NCBI GenBank assembly: GCA_003151495.1
Contig: PLXR01000130.1
Span: forward strand, 1 to 52,413
From: Opitutaceae bacterium
Lineage (GTDB): Bacteria > Verrucomicrobiota > Verrucomicrobiia > Opitutales > Opitutaceae
DNA length: 52,413 nt
Direction of reading: 5' to 3'
Part shown: one piece after another, positions 42,233-50,800 of the stretch
Numbering within the stretch: position 1 is the stretch's first letter
Layout of the letters: every line of letters begins with the position of its first letter
The notes under the pieces: model-generated
Databases searched by the model: none
What the model was told of the DNA's origin: nothing
The model's input: only the letters and a program-made list of their open reading frames with translations
Position numbers and translations under genes: made by a program

Positions 42233-43365
42233 CCGCCGCCAAGACCCTCCGGCTCGGCATCATCGGCGGCGGCCTGATGGGCAAGGAGACCGCCTCGGCC
42301 CTCGCGCGCTGGTGCAACCTCGAGGATGTCGGGGTCCACGCCGAGCTGACCGCGGTCTGCGACCTCCAGCCCGCGGTCCTCGACTGGTTCAGGCGGATCC
42401 CGTCCGTCACGCTCCTCACGTCGAGCGCCGACGAGCTCCTCGCCTCGCCCTCGGTGGACGCCGTCTACGTCGCGGTGCCCCACCACCTCCACGAGGAGCT
42501 CTACCTCAAGGTGCTCCGCGCGGGCAAGGACCTGCTCGGGGAGAAGCCGTTCGGCATCGACCTGGCCGCGGCGCGGCGCATACGCGACGAGGCCGGCAGG
42601 CTCGGCCGCTTCGTCCGCTGCTCCTCCGAGTTCCCCTTCTGGCCCGGCCCGCAGCGCCTGGTCTCCGAGATCCTGGCGGGGAGGTGCGGGAGGCTGATCG
42701 AGGTGCGAAGCGGCTTCCTCCACGCGAGCGACCTCGACCCGGCGAAGCCGATCAACTGGAAGCGCCAGGCCAGGCACTGCGGCCGGGCCGGCGTGATGAA
42801 CGACCTGGGGATGCACGCCGTCCACATACCCCTCAGGATGGGCTGGATGCCGACGCGGGTCTATGCGCGCCTCCAGAAGATCGTCGAGACCCGCCCCGAC
42901 GGGAAGGGCGGCTCCGCGCCCTGCGACACCTGGGAGAACGCGCTGATCGCGGGCGAGTTCCCCGGCGCGGACGGGTCCCCCGTGCCGATCACGATCGAGA
43001 CCAAGCGCGTCGCGCCCGGCGAGACGAACACCTGGTACCTCGAGGTCACGGGCACGGAGGCGAGCTACCGCTTCTCCACCAAGGAGCCGAAGACGCTCTG
43101 GGTCTTCCGGCGCGACAGGGAGCAGTGGTGGCAGAGGACCGACCTCTTCAACACCCCCCCGTTCAGGGTCATAACCCCCGGGATCACGGAATTCGGGTTC
43201 TCGGACTGCTTCCAGCAGATGATCGCCGCCTTTGCCGCCGAGCGGGCGGGCGTGCTCGGAGGCAGGTTCGGATGCGTCACGCCGGACGAGGCCGTGGCGT
43301 CCCACGAGCTGTGGGAGGCCGCCCTGCGCTCCCACGAGTCGAAGTCGGTCGTGGCTCCGGGGTGA
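42229..43365 (+). CDS. Gfo/Idh/MocA-family oxidoreductase (cytoplasmic)
   Basis: NAD(P)-dependent dehydrogenase of 378 residues. The Rossmann motif LGIIGGGLMGKE (8-19) and the EKP motif LLGEKPFGIDL (about 102-112) are clear. The active-site region has a His in NDLGMHAVHIPLRMGW (about 189-204). No signal peptide. It overlaps the aldolase gene and was started at MTAAKTLRLG, the first Met of the domain; the much longer frame is the wrong phase of the aldolase. The pair probably degrades an unusual sugar; no transporter or kinase gene is adjacent. Confidence 0.88.
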   Translation: MTAAKTLRLGIIGGGLMGKETASALARWCNLEDVGVHAELTAVCDLQPAVLDWFRRIPSVTLLTSSADELLASPSVDAVYVAVPHHLHEELYLKVLRAGKDLLGEKPFGIDLAAARRIRDEAGRLGRFVRCSSEFPFWPGPQRLVSEILAGRCGRLIEVRSGFLHASDLDPAKPINWKRQARHCGRAGVMNDLGMHAVHIPLRMGWMPTRVYARLQKIVETRPDGKGGSAPCDTWENALIAGEFPGADGSPVPITIETKRVAPGETNTWYLEVTGTEASYRFSTKEPKTLWVFRRDREQWWQRTDLFNTPPFRVITPGITEFGFSDCFQQMIAAFAAERAGVLGGRFGCVTPDEAVASHELWEAALRSHESKSVVAPG

Positions 43366-43386
43366 CCGGCCCCGCCCCCCTCCGGC

Positions 43387-44766
43387 TCAGCTCACGAAGG
43401 AGTAGTCGTAGGGCCTGCGCATCTCGCGCTTCAGGTAGCCGTTCGCGACGTTCGCGTGCCAGCCGACGAAGCGCTCCGCCGCGGAGTCCCACTCCAGCTT
43501 GTGGCCCGTGCGCATCGAGATCGCGCCCAGGTGGCACATCGTCGCGGATCGGTGCCCCGTCTCGACGTCGCAGATCGGCAGCTTGCGCGACCGCACGCAG
43601 TCGATGAAGTTGCCCATGTGGTTGTTGCTCTTGTAGAGCCGCAGCGCGTCCGCGGGGAGCGGCTTGGTGAGCAGGTGCGGGTCGCTCGCCGAGATCTCGT
43701 CGCGGTTCACCCAGATCCACCCGCCCGTGCCCTCGAAGCGGATGCCGTTCCGCTGGCCGGCCTCGTTCACCACGCTCCCGAAGATGGAGTCGTCCTTGGT
43801 CGTGTTGATGTTGAGGACGACCCCATTGGAGTAGGTGTACTTCACCGTGTACTCGGCAAAGGTCGTGTACCCGCCCGGGATCGGCTGGGCGAGGACGGTC
43901 GACTCGACCCTTCCCGGCGCGAGCAGGCCGATGGCCCAGTAGGCGATGTCGTTGTGGTGCGCGCCCCAGTCGGTCATGGTGCCCCCGGAGTACTCGTACC
44001 AGTAGCGGAACGTCGTGTGGCAGCGCTCCTTCATGTAGGCCGTCGCCGGCGTCTGCCCCTGCCAGAAGTCCCAGTCCAGCGAGGAGGGGACCGGCACCGG
44101 CTTGAAGGGGCCGGCCCGCAGGCCGGCCGGCAGCCAGACGTGGGCCTCCTTGAGGGTCCCGATGCGCCCGTTGCGCACGAGTTCGCAGGCAAGCCGGAAC
44201 CTGACCGAGCTGCGCTGCTGGGTGCCGGTCTGCAGGACGATCCCGCTGTCCTGGACGACCTTCACGAGCCTGCGCCCCTCGTCGACCGTGAGGGTGAGGG
44301 GCTTCTCGCCGTAGACGTCCTTCCTCGCCCTGGCCGCCGCCATGTTGACCAGCGTGTGCCAGTGGTCCGGCGTGGCGTTGACGATGACGTGGATGTCGGG
44401 CCGCTCCATGACCCTGCGGAAGTCGGAGTAGATGGCGGGAACCCTCGCGCCCACCGTGAATTGCTTCGCGGCGGCCGCCGCATGTTCGGAATCGACGTCG
44501 CAGACCGCGAGGATCTCCCCGAACTTGCTCGCGTTGAGGGCGTCCCACCGGCCCTGGCCGCCGCAGCCGACGAGCGCGATGCCCGGCCGGTCGTTCGGCG
44601 CCGGCAGGCCCGGGGCGTCTGCGGCCTCGAGCTCCTGGCGCTCGACGAACCAGAGCGGCAGGCCCGTCATCGCCGCGATCACGCTGCAGCGCTTCACGAA
44701 GTGGCGCCGGGATATGTCGAACGCCTTGGGTGCCTGGGTATGGTGGGGTTGGGCCGGGTTGCTCAT
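43387..44766 (-). CDS. Tat-exported Gfo/Idh/MocA-family oxidoreductase
   Basis: 459 residues. Twin-arginine signal SRRHFVKR (about 19-26), then a hydrophobic segment. Rossmann motif ALVGCGGQGRW (about 62-72), EKP motif in VYGEKPLTLTV, and WGAHHNDIAYWAIGLL near the active site. Exported Gfo/Idh/MocA proteins with tightly bound NAD(P) are abundant in Verrucomicrobia and Planctomycetes and act on sugars or glycan parts in the periplasm. The start was moved to MSNPAQPHH because the extra N-terminus in the longest frame is out of keeping with a Tat signal. Convergent with the cytoplasmic oxidoreductase. Confidence 0.88.
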   Translation of the reverse strand: MSNPAQPHHTQAPKAFDISRRHFVKRCSVIAAMTGLPLWFVERQELEAADAPGLPAPNDRPGIALVGCGGQGRWDALNASKFGEILAVCDVDSEHAAAAAKQFTVGARVPAIYSDFRRVMERPDIHVIVNATPDHWHTLVNMAAARARKDVYGEKPLTLTVDEGRRLVKVVQDSGIVLQTGTQQRSSVRFRLACELVRNGRIGTLKEAHVWLPAGLRAGPFKPVPVPSSLDWDFWQGQTPATAYMKERCHTTFRYWYEYSGGTMTDWGAHHNDIAYWAIGLLAPGRVESTVLAQPIPGGYTTFAEYTVKYTYSNGVVLNINTTKDDSIFGSVVNEAGQRNGIRFEGTGGWIWVNRDEISASDPHLLTKPLPADALRLYKSNNHMGNFIDCVRSRKLPICDVETGHRSATMCHLGAISMRTGHKLEWDSAAERFVGWHANVANGYLKREMRRPYDYSFVS

Positions 44767-44897
44767 GGGAAAGGTTGCCCCGGGACCGCAGCGGGGGGGC
44801 CTAGGACCGTGTGCGGTGGCGTTCCCCTTTGCAAGGGGTTGCGGAGCTTTTGGCGCGCCCCTTGACACCGCGCCGGGCCCGCGCCGAGCATCCCCGC

Positions 44898-45173
44898 GTG
44901 CCCGAATCGTGTCGCCTCCCCGTGAAGGCGGTTCCCAACGCCCCCCGGAACGCCGTGGCCGGCTGGGTCGGCGAGGCCCTCAAGGTCAAGGTCCGCGCAC
45001 CCGCCCTCGACGGGAGGGCCAACGAGGCCCTGTGCGATTTCCTGGCCGGGGAGCTCGGCCTGGGGAGGGGCTCCGTGTCCCTCTTCCAGGGGGCTAAGTC
45101 GCGCCTGAAGGTCGTCGAGATCAGGGGGCTCTCACTCGGCCAGGTCCGCTCCCGCCTTGCCGCCCTGGGCTGA
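44898..45173 (+). CDS. DUF167 (YggU-type) protein
   Basis: 91 residues, GTG start (VPESCRLPVKAVPNAPRNAV). The family motif KAVPNAPRNAV, then LKVKVRAPALDGRANEALCDFLA and VSLFQGAKSRLKVVEI, is nearly textbook for DUF167. Structures of the family are a small alpha/beta fold; the function is unknown. A -35-like TTGACA lies at 44862-44867 but has no good -10. The 3' end overlaps the convergent membrane protein gene by 42 bp. Confidence 0.88.
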   Translation: MPESCRLPVKAVPNAPRNAVAGWVGEALKVKVRAPALDGRANEALCDFLAGELGLGRGSVSLFQGAKSRLKVVEIRGLSLGQVRSRLAALG

Positions 45174-45797
45174 CGCGGGGGCCGTCGCCTCGATCACCCC
45201 CAGGATCAGGAAGTAGGCCGCCCCCATGGCCAGCGCGGCCTCGGGACGCCTCTCCCAGACGCCGGATCCCCGCGACCGCCACACCTCGTCGAGCAGCTGC
45301 GGCGTGATTCCGCCGCGGGGAACGGGGACGAGGACCGAGGCGAAGGTCAGGAGCACGTAGAGGGCGATGCTTGCCGCCGCGCGGCGACGGCCGAAGGCAA
45401 GGTCCGCGTCCGCCCGCCCCGCGCGCGCGGACCAGAACCTGCCCGACATCACGGCCGCGAACGAGGCGACGATCTCCCAGCTCCGGAACGCGAGGGCGAT
45501 CGCCACCCCGAACACCGCATACAGGAGGGCGAGCCTGGGCATCCACGCCCCTCCCGCGGATCCCTTCCGCACCGCCACCGCCCCGAGGACGGCCTCCGAG
45601 TGGACCAGCACGAATTCCAGCGCCATCATCCCCACCCCGAGCTTTACCCAGCGGCCGTTGTCGAGCGCCCTCGGCCACCACCAGGCGACCACGAACAGGG
45701 CCGCCATTGTCCAGCAGGTCGCCGCCGCCCACAGCCGGGCGAGCGCGTCCCCGAGCGAGGGGACCCGGCCCGTGTTGGGTTCGCCGGCTGCCGCCAT
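45132..45797 (-). CDS. Membrane protein of unknown function
   Basis: 221 residues with about six predicted helices (for example WTMAALFVVAWWWP, LLYAVFGVAIALAF and MGAAYFLILGVIEA). Basic loops contain AGRADADLAFGRRR. I do not recognise the family. The start was set at MAAAGEPNTG (45797); the longest frame upstream is compositionally biased and antisense to the next gene. Convergent overlap with the DUF167 gene by 42 bp. Confidence 0.65.
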   Translation of the reverse strand: MAAAGEPNTGRVPSLGDALARLWAAATCWTMAALFVVAWWWPRALDNGRWVKLGVGMMALEFVLVHSEAVLGAVAVRKGSAGGAWMPRLALLYAVFGVAIALAFRSWEIVASFAAVMSGRFWSARAGRADADLAFGRRRAAASIALYVLLTFASVLVPVPRGGITPQLLDEVWRSRGSGVWERRPEAALAMGAAYFLILGVIEATAPASAQGGKAGADLAE

Positions 45798-45858
45798 GGC
45801 AAGAGCAGAGGCGGATCCGCCCCCGGGGGCAACACGCGTGATTCCCCGGGGCAGGCCC

Positions 45859-45887
45859 TTGACGGCCGGGCCAAACCGGCGACATTG
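45859..45887 (+). promoter_or_regulatory. Candidate promoter with palindrome in spacer (TonB operon)
   Basis: TTGACG (45859-45864), 17 bp, ACATTG (45882-45887). The spacer holds the inverted repeat GCCGG-GCCAAA-CCGGC (45865-45869, 45876-45880), well placed for a repressor. It precedes the small exported protein and the TonB receptor. Confidence 0.4.
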
Positions 45888-45897
45888 GCGCCGGTAA

Positions 45898-46269
45898 ATG
45901 CCCGGAATGCCGTCCCGCCCCTCACCCCTCTCCCGCGCGACCGCGGCGCTCGGCGCCGCGCTGGTCCTCTGCCTGACCGTCGTGGCCTCGAGCCCGGACC
46001 TCCATGAGAGGCTGCACGGCGCGGCGGCCCCGGTCGCCGCGGGCCACGGCGGGAGCCTTCCCGGCCGGCCGGCGGCGCCCGACGGGGACGACGGCTGCGT
46101 GGTCACCCTCTTCGCCCAGGGCGTCGTCCTCTGCCTCGCCCTTGTCGCCCTCGCGTTCACGGGACAATCCGTGCGCCTGCCGGATTTCGCGGTGGCGGAC
46201 CGGGTCCTCCCGGAGGCCCCCGGCTACCTGCACCTGCCCCCGCAGGCCCCCCCGGCCCGGTCGAGCTGA
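45898..46269 (+). CDS. Small exported/membrane protein upstream of TonB receptor
   Basis: 123 residues. An N-terminal hydrophobic segment (about 16-32) is followed by SSPDLHERLHGAA with two His, a Gly-rich linker, DDGCVVTLFAQGVVLCLALVALAF (a second hydrophobic segment with two Cys), and a Pro-rich tail. DUF2946-like small proteins with His/Cys motifs often accompany TonB receptors for metal uptake; the match here is by general resemblance only. Same strand as the receptor, 144 bp upstream. It may bind copper or another transition metal. Confidence 0.55.
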   Translation: MPGMPSRPSPLSRATAALGAALVLCLTVVASSPDLHERLHGAAAPVAAGHGGSLPGRPAAPDGDDGCVVTLFAQGVVLCLALVALAFTGQSVRLPDFAVADRVLPEAPGYLHLPPQAPPARSS

Positions 46270-46413
46270 CCCCTCGCTGGGCCCGCCGCCACGGGGTGGC
46301 ACCGGCCGGGAATCGGCATCTCCCAAATGGCCCGCGGAACGCCCGCGAGGCCTTCGGCGCGGCCATTGCCGCGCGCTCCGCCCGCCTTTCCAAACCCACC
46401 ATGCACCCTTCCC

Positions 46414-48576
46414 ATGAATCTCAGAAATCTCCTCATTTCCCTCCTCTCACTCGCCGCGGCGGCCCCGGCCCCCGGCCAGGCCGACGCTCCGCCCGGCACC
46501 GACACCCGGGCGACGCGCCTTGATCCCGTCGTCGTGACCGACCAGCTGGACGAGACCCGCGGGCTCATCCAGCCCAGCCTCGGCGCCACGTCCTTCATCA
46601 TGGACCAGCAGCAGATCCTCAACCTGCCGCAGGGCGCGGACGCCCCCTTCAGCCAGGTCCTCCTCAGGGCCCCCGGGGTCGCCGAGGACTCGGCCGCGAA
46701 CGGCGACCTCCATGTCCGCGGCGAGCACGCCAACCTCCAGTACCGGATCAACGACGTGCTCCTCCCGGAGGGGATCTCGGGCTTCGGCCTCGAGCTCGAC
46801 CCCCGGTTCGTGAAGAGCATGCAGCTGATCACGGGCTCGCTTCCCGCCCAGTACGGCTTCCGCACCGCGGGCATCGTCGACATCCAGACGAAGACCGGCG
46901 GCTTCGACAAGGGGGGCGACGTCTCGCTCTACGGGGGGAGCTACGACACGCTCCGGCCGAGCCTCGAGGTGGGCGGCTCCGAGGGAGGCCTGAGCTACTT
47001 CACCGACATGAGCCATGACCACAACGCGCTCGGGATCGAGAACCCGACGTCCGGCGCCTCGGCAGTCCACGACGTCACGGAGCAGTACAAGGCGTTCGCG
47101 TACCTTTCATACATCCTGGACCGGACGAGCAGGATGACGTTCATGGGAAGCGCCTCCATCAGCACCTTCCAGGTGCCCGACACCCCCGGGCTTCCCGCGG
47201 GGACGTCCCCCGACGGGGCGCCCTGGCTCCCGGTTGCATTCGATTCTTCCAGGCTCAACGAGAACCAGAACGAGCAGAACTATTTCGGGATCGCCACCTA
47301 TCAGAAGTCCTCCGGCGACCTGAACTACCAGCTCTCCGCCTTCGCAAGGGAGAGCAGCGTCCACTTCACGCCGGACCCCGTGGGGGACCTCTATTTCAAC
47401 GGCGTGGCCAGCAACGTCCGGCGCACGCTCTACTCCGCCGGGGTCGAGGGCGACGGGAGCCTCGAGCTCGGCGCAGGCCACACGCTGCGGGCGGGATTCT
47501 CGGTTCTCGACGAGTCGGTGGATGCCAGGGCGGTGACCACGGTCTTCCCGGTGGACGAAAACGGCGACCCCAGCGGCGGCCAGTTCTCGATCACCGACAA
47601 CGGCACGCTCAACGGCGTCTTCGCGGGCTCCTACGTGCAGGACGAATGGAGAATCACGCCAGGGCTCACGCTCAACGCCGGGGCAAGGCTCGACAGGTTC
47701 AGCTCCCCGTTTGACTCCGAGGGCCAGCTGAGCCCGCGGGTGAACCTGATCTTCGAGCCCACGGCCTCGACCACGATTCACGCGGGATATGCCCGCTACT
47801 TCACCCCGCCCCCGGTCGAGAACGTGCCCGGGAGCACCGTGGCCGAGTTCGACGGGACCTCGAACGCGTCCCCCTCCGGCGTTGACGACCCCGTGAGGGC
47901 CGAGAGGTCCGACTATCTTGACGCCGGCTTCACCCAGAAGATCGGAAACCACCTCCAGGTCGGGCTCGACGGCTACTACAAGAAGGCGAAGAACCAGCTC
48001 GACGACGGCCTCTTCGGCCAGACCCTGATCCTCTCGGCGTTCAACTACGCCCGGGGTGAGGTCTACGGCCTGGAATTCACGGGATCGTACTCGGACGGCC
48101 CGTTCTCGGCCTACCTCAACCTCGCCCACTCGGTTGCGAAGGGCGAGGACTGGAACTCGGCCCAGTTCCTCTTCGACCCGGCCGACCGCGCGTACGTCAG
48201 GAGCCACTGGATATTCCTAGACCACGACCAGGCGCTCTCGGGCTCGTTCGGTGCCTCCTATGTCTGGAGGGAGTCTCGCGGCGAGACTCGCGCCTACGTG
48301 GACGCGATCTACGGTACGGGACTCAGGACCGATGCCACGGCGCGCGACGGCACGACGATCCCGAACGGCGGCACCGTCCCGGCCTACTACTCGGTCAGCA
48401 TCGGTGGGGAGCGCACCTTCAAGGGCCGCGGCCATGGGGTCTGGAAGGTCCGGCTCGACATCGTCAACCTGACCGACAGGTCCTACGAGATCCGCGACGG
48501 GTCGGGCGTCGGCGTCAATGCGGCCCAGTTCGGGATGAGACGCGGGGTGTTCGAGAGCGCGTCGTACTCATTCTAG
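46414..48576 (+). CDS. TonB-dependent outer-membrane receptor
   Basis: 720 residues. A signal peptide (1-22) is followed by the TonB-box region (RLDPVVVTDQLDE), the plug domain (about 40-150, with LLRAPGVAEDSAANGDLHVRGEHANLQYRIND-type motifs) and a 22-strand barrel ending in FESASYSF with terminal Phe. The receptor imports a scarce ligand with energy from TonB. The ligand is unknown; the preceding His-containing small protein hints at a metal. The start is set at MNLRNLLISLLSLAA; a longer frame lacks a signal peptide. The 3' end overlaps the Fic gene by 4 bp. Confidence 0.92.
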   Translation: MNLRNLLISLLSLAAAAPAPGQADAPPGTDTRATRLDPVVVTDQLDETRGLIQPSLGATSFIMDQQQILNLPQGADAPFSQVLLRAPGVAEDSAANGDLHVRGEHANLQYRINDVLLPEGISGFGLELDPRFVKSMQLITGSLPAQYGFRTAGIVDIQTKTGGFDKGGDVSLYGGSYDTLRPSLEVGGSEGGLSYFTDMSHDHNALGIENPTSGASAVHDVTEQYKAFAYLSYILDRTSRMTFMGSASISTFQVPDTPGLPAGTSPDGAPWLPVAFDSSRLNENQNEQNYFGIATYQKSSGDLNYQLSAFARESSVHFTPDPVGDLYFNGVASNVRRTLYSAGVEGDGSLELGAGHTLRAGFSVLDESVDARAVTTVFPVDENGDPSGGQFSITDNGTLNGVFAGSYVQDEWRITPGLTLNAGARLDRFSSPFDSEGQLSPRVNLIFEPTASTTIHAGYARYFTPPPVENVPGSTVAEFDGTSNASPSGVDDPVRAERSDYLDAGFTQKIGNHLQVGLDGYYKKAKNQLDDGLFGQTLILSAFNYARGEVYGLEFTGSYSDGPFSAYLNLAHSVAKGEDWNSAQFLFDPADRAYVRSHWIFLDHDQALSGSFGASYVWRESRGETRAYVDAIYGTGLRTDATARDGTTIPNGGTVPAYYSVSIGGERTFKGRGHGVWKVRLDIVNLTDRSYEIRDGSGVGVNAAQFGMRRGVFESASYSF

Positions 48577-49184
48577 GCGGCATCCCCCGCGCCCGCGCGC
48601 GCGAACCCGAGGAGCGGCCCAAAGTCGCCCGAGTCCGCCGCCCGGGTGGCCGCAAGGTAGCGGGTCCTCGCCGATTCCCGGCCGCCGGCTCCCGTCCCGG
48701 AACCCCAGGTGAGCGGTCTCTCCCCGTGCGCCGCCACGACGATGTCGGCGATGAGGCGCGCGTGCCTCCCGTTGCCGTTCGCCCAGGGATGGATGCTCAC
48801 GAGGCGGTGGTGCAGCCGGACCGCCGCCTCGTCCACGGGATAGGTGCCGAACCGGAGCCAGGCCTCCGCGTCGTCGAGGAACATCCCGACGCCCTCGGCG
48901 ATGCGCTTCACTTCCCATCCAGGATCGCGCTCGGCCGTGCGGTACTTGCCCGCGTCCCTCCAGACACCCCCGAACATCCGCCGGTGCAGCCCGCGGCAGA
49001 AGGCCTCGGTCAGGAGGTCGCCCCGCCGGAGGACGGGGTCGCGCATCGCCCAGACGCGCGCCGCGTTGATGCCCAGGCGCTCGACCTCGTCGAGCTGGCC
49101 CCGGGTCGAGAGGCTCGGCACAAGGCGGGCCTTTTCCCCGGGCGACAGGGGCGCCCCGCCCCCAGCCTCCTCAGGCGGAGCCAT
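48573..49184 (-). CDS. Fic-family 'mobile mystery protein B'
   Basis: 203 residues. The Fic core motif is HPWANGNGRHAR (132-143). The catalytic His132 is present, but the D/E that binds Mg2+ in canonical HPFx(D/E)GNGR is Asn136. Upstream are RMFGGVWRDAGKYR (69-82, the flap and the GxxR region) and ERDPGWEVKRI. Mobile mystery protein B (TIGR02613) is always encoded beside mystery protein A, in scattered genomic places. The start overlaps the A gene by 14 bp. The biochemical activity is not established; AMP transfer is usual for Fic proteins. Confidence 0.87.
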   Translation of the reverse strand: MAPPEEAGGGAPLSPGEKARLVPSLSTRGQLDEVERLGINAARVWAMRDPVLRRGDLLTEAFCRGLHRRMFGGVWRDAGKYRTAERDPGWEVKRIAEGVGMFLDDAEAWLRFGTYPVDEAAVRLHHRLVSIHPWANGNGRHARLIADIVVAAHGERPLTWGSGTGAGGRESARTRYLAATRAADSGDFGPLLGFARAGAGDAA

Positions 49185-49608
49185 CGGGCGGGCCCTTTCC
49201 CTTGAGCGCCATGGAGTGGTCGGTCGCCCTCAGGTGCATGGCCGCCGGGTTGTGAACCTGAGCGAGGTCGGCATAGGACCGGTCCCCCGGCCCCCGGGGA
49301 ACGACGAAGTAGACCAATTCGCAGTCCATCGCCGACGCCGCGCGCCGAAGGGAGCCGATGCTGATCGAGCCCTGATCCTCCGCGGCCTCAAACTGGGCGT
49401 AGGACTGGCGCCTCACACCGATCTTGCCCGCCACCTCGCCCTGCGAGAGGCCTATCGCGTCCCGCACAGCCCTGAGCCATCCCCTGGCGGGCCGGTCCGC
49501 AACGGCGCGAGCGGCGAGCAGCGGCGCGATCTTCTGCTCGAGCCCATCGAGGACTATTGCTCTGATTTCTGGATCTATGCAGTCGTTAAACTGTTTTATA
49601 TGCCCCAT
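49171..49608 (-). CDS. XRE-family 'mobile mystery protein A'
   Basis: 145 residues. An N-terminal helical part (1-45) precedes a helix-turn-helix of XRE/Cro type (about 46-100): LRAVRDAIGLSQGEVAGKIGVRRQSYAQFE. ISIGSLRRAASAMDCELVYFVVPRG (about 77-101) follows. The pattern is characteristic of TIGR02612. It likely represses the two-gene unit, acting on palindromes just upstream and over its start codon. The A/B pair behaves like a toxin-antitoxin or addiction cassette in its phylogenetic scatter; that role is unproven. The start is the ATG at 49608, right after the predicted operators. Confidence 0.9.
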   Translation of the reverse strand: MGHIKQFNDCIDPEIRAIVLDGLEQKIAPLLAARAVADRPARGWLRAVRDAIGLSQGEVAGKIGVRRQSYAQFEAAEDQGSISIGSLRRAASAMDCELVYFVVPRGPGDRSYADLAQVHNPAAMHLRATDHSMALKGKGPPDGSA

Positions 49609-49655
49609 CGCAAGTTAAAATATGCCCATATCATAATCTTGCAGTACATACACTG
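49598..49655 (-). promoter_or_regulatory. Autoregulatory operator region of the mystery A/B genes
   Basis: AT-rich promoter with a -10 TATGAT on the minus strand (complement at 49630-49635). It contains the palindrome ATATG-CC-CATAT (49620-49631), a related ATATGCCCCAT over the start codon (49598-49608), and CAGT-ACATAC-ACTG (49642-49655). The first overlaps the predicted transcription start, as expected for self-repression by the XRE protein. Confidence 0.6.
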
Positions 49656-49666
49656 CCCATTGTGTT

Positions 49667-50653
49667 TTAGGCGTCCAATTGCCCGATCACCTTCGAGAAT
49701 TTGATCTGCACGGCGACGTTCGCGAGCGTGATGAGGCAGCCTCCGACGACCAGGGAAGCCGTTGCCTGTTCATTCGGGTACGCTATCCCGGTCCATGCCG
49801 AGAGGAGCGCGGGCACAAACAAGACGAATCCCGACGTGAAGACGGGCTCCGTGCAGTAGATGAGCCCTGCCTCGGTGGAGGTGATCTTCGGCTGCCACCG
49901 GGTCATGATCGAGAACGCCCCCACCGTGCACACCACGGTGAGGACCAGGGTCATGGCCACCCATGACGGGGACTCCCATGGCTCGGCGAGCGCCCCCGCG
50001 CGAGGAGCGGTCGCCGCCGCGAGCGCCACGAACACGGCGGCCTGCAGGGCGAACATGACATGGGTCACGCGGCCGGGCCGGTTGCCCTCAAACTCCCTCC
50101 GCTCGAGCCAGAGGATCTGCCCGGTGTACGCCACCGCGCTCAGGAGGGTCTCCCACTCCCCCCTGCCGAGCCTGAGCGTTCGCCAGTCGAAGTGCCCTAG
50201 GATCGCGCCGCCGACCAGCACGAGCGCGCAGCAGGCCCAGACGACGATCCCCGGGTTGCGCCTGTGGCGGAGCGCGATCCACGCGGGGACGAAGATCGCG
50301 GAGAACTGCGTGAGGAAGGCCGAGGTCGACCCCTCGGTATACTGGAGCCCGTCGGTCTGCAGCAGCGTCCCGACGCAGGCGAAGGCTCCCATCCCGGCCC
50401 CCTGGCGCAGCTCGCTCCGGGTCAACGGCGCGTCCCCGCGCCTGCGCAGGAGCAGCAGGATCGCGGCCGCGAGCACGAAGCGCGGCGCCATCGCGGCCGA
50501 CGAGACGAACCACGAGCCCGCGTCCGGGACCAGGGAGCGGTTGAGCAGCGTGAGGGCCTTGATGATCGGGAAGCTCAGCCCCCAGTAGAGCGACGCGAGC
50601 GCGAGCATCCGGACTGCCCGGGGGCGCTGGGGATTGCGGGGGTCTGTCGTCAC
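49667..50653 (-). CDS. DMT-superfamily (EamA) transporter
   Basis: 328 residues, ten predicted helices in two EamA halves (about 16-145 and 165-310). The first helix region reads LASLYWGLSFPIIKALTLL, and repeat-typical segments are LQTDGLQYTEGSTSAFLTQ and TSTEAGLIYCTEPVFTS. EamA members export amino acids, metabolites or drugs; the substrate cannot be told. The start is a GTG (VTTDPRNPQ) with AAAGGA just upstream; an ATG at 50731 is an alternative. Divergent from the polyphosphate kinase gene. Confidence 0.87.
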   Translation of the reverse strand: MTTDPRNPQRPRAVRMLALASLYWGLSFPIIKALTLLNRSLVPDAGSWFVSSAAMAPRFVLAAAILLLLRRRGDAPLTRSELRQGAGMGAFACVGTLLQTDGLQYTEGSTSAFLTQFSAIFVPAWIALRHRRNPGIVVWACCALVLVGGAILGHFDWRTLRLGRGEWETLLSAVAYTGQILWLERREFEGNRPGRVTHVMFALQAAVFVALAAATAPRAGALAEPWESPSWVAMTLVLTVVCTVGAFSIMTRWQPKITSTEAGLIYCTEPVFTSGFVLFVPALLSAWTGIAYPNEQATASLVVGGCLITLANVAVQIKFSKVIGQLDA

Positions 50654-50800
50654 GTCCTTTGCCCGTTGGGAAGCCGGCGATCGTGCCCGGTGGGGACCGG
50701 CGAGCCAAGCGGGATCGGGCAGATTTAACATGGCAGGGTCCAAGACGGCTCGACAACGGCCGGGGCTGCGGGCACTCCTCACGGGGCGCACCCCCGCACC

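Noticed and set aside
46270..46413. Possible cobalamin or TPP riboswitch before the TonB receptor
   Set aside because: The spacer has GC-rich stems but none of the conserved B12-box or TPP-core sequences.
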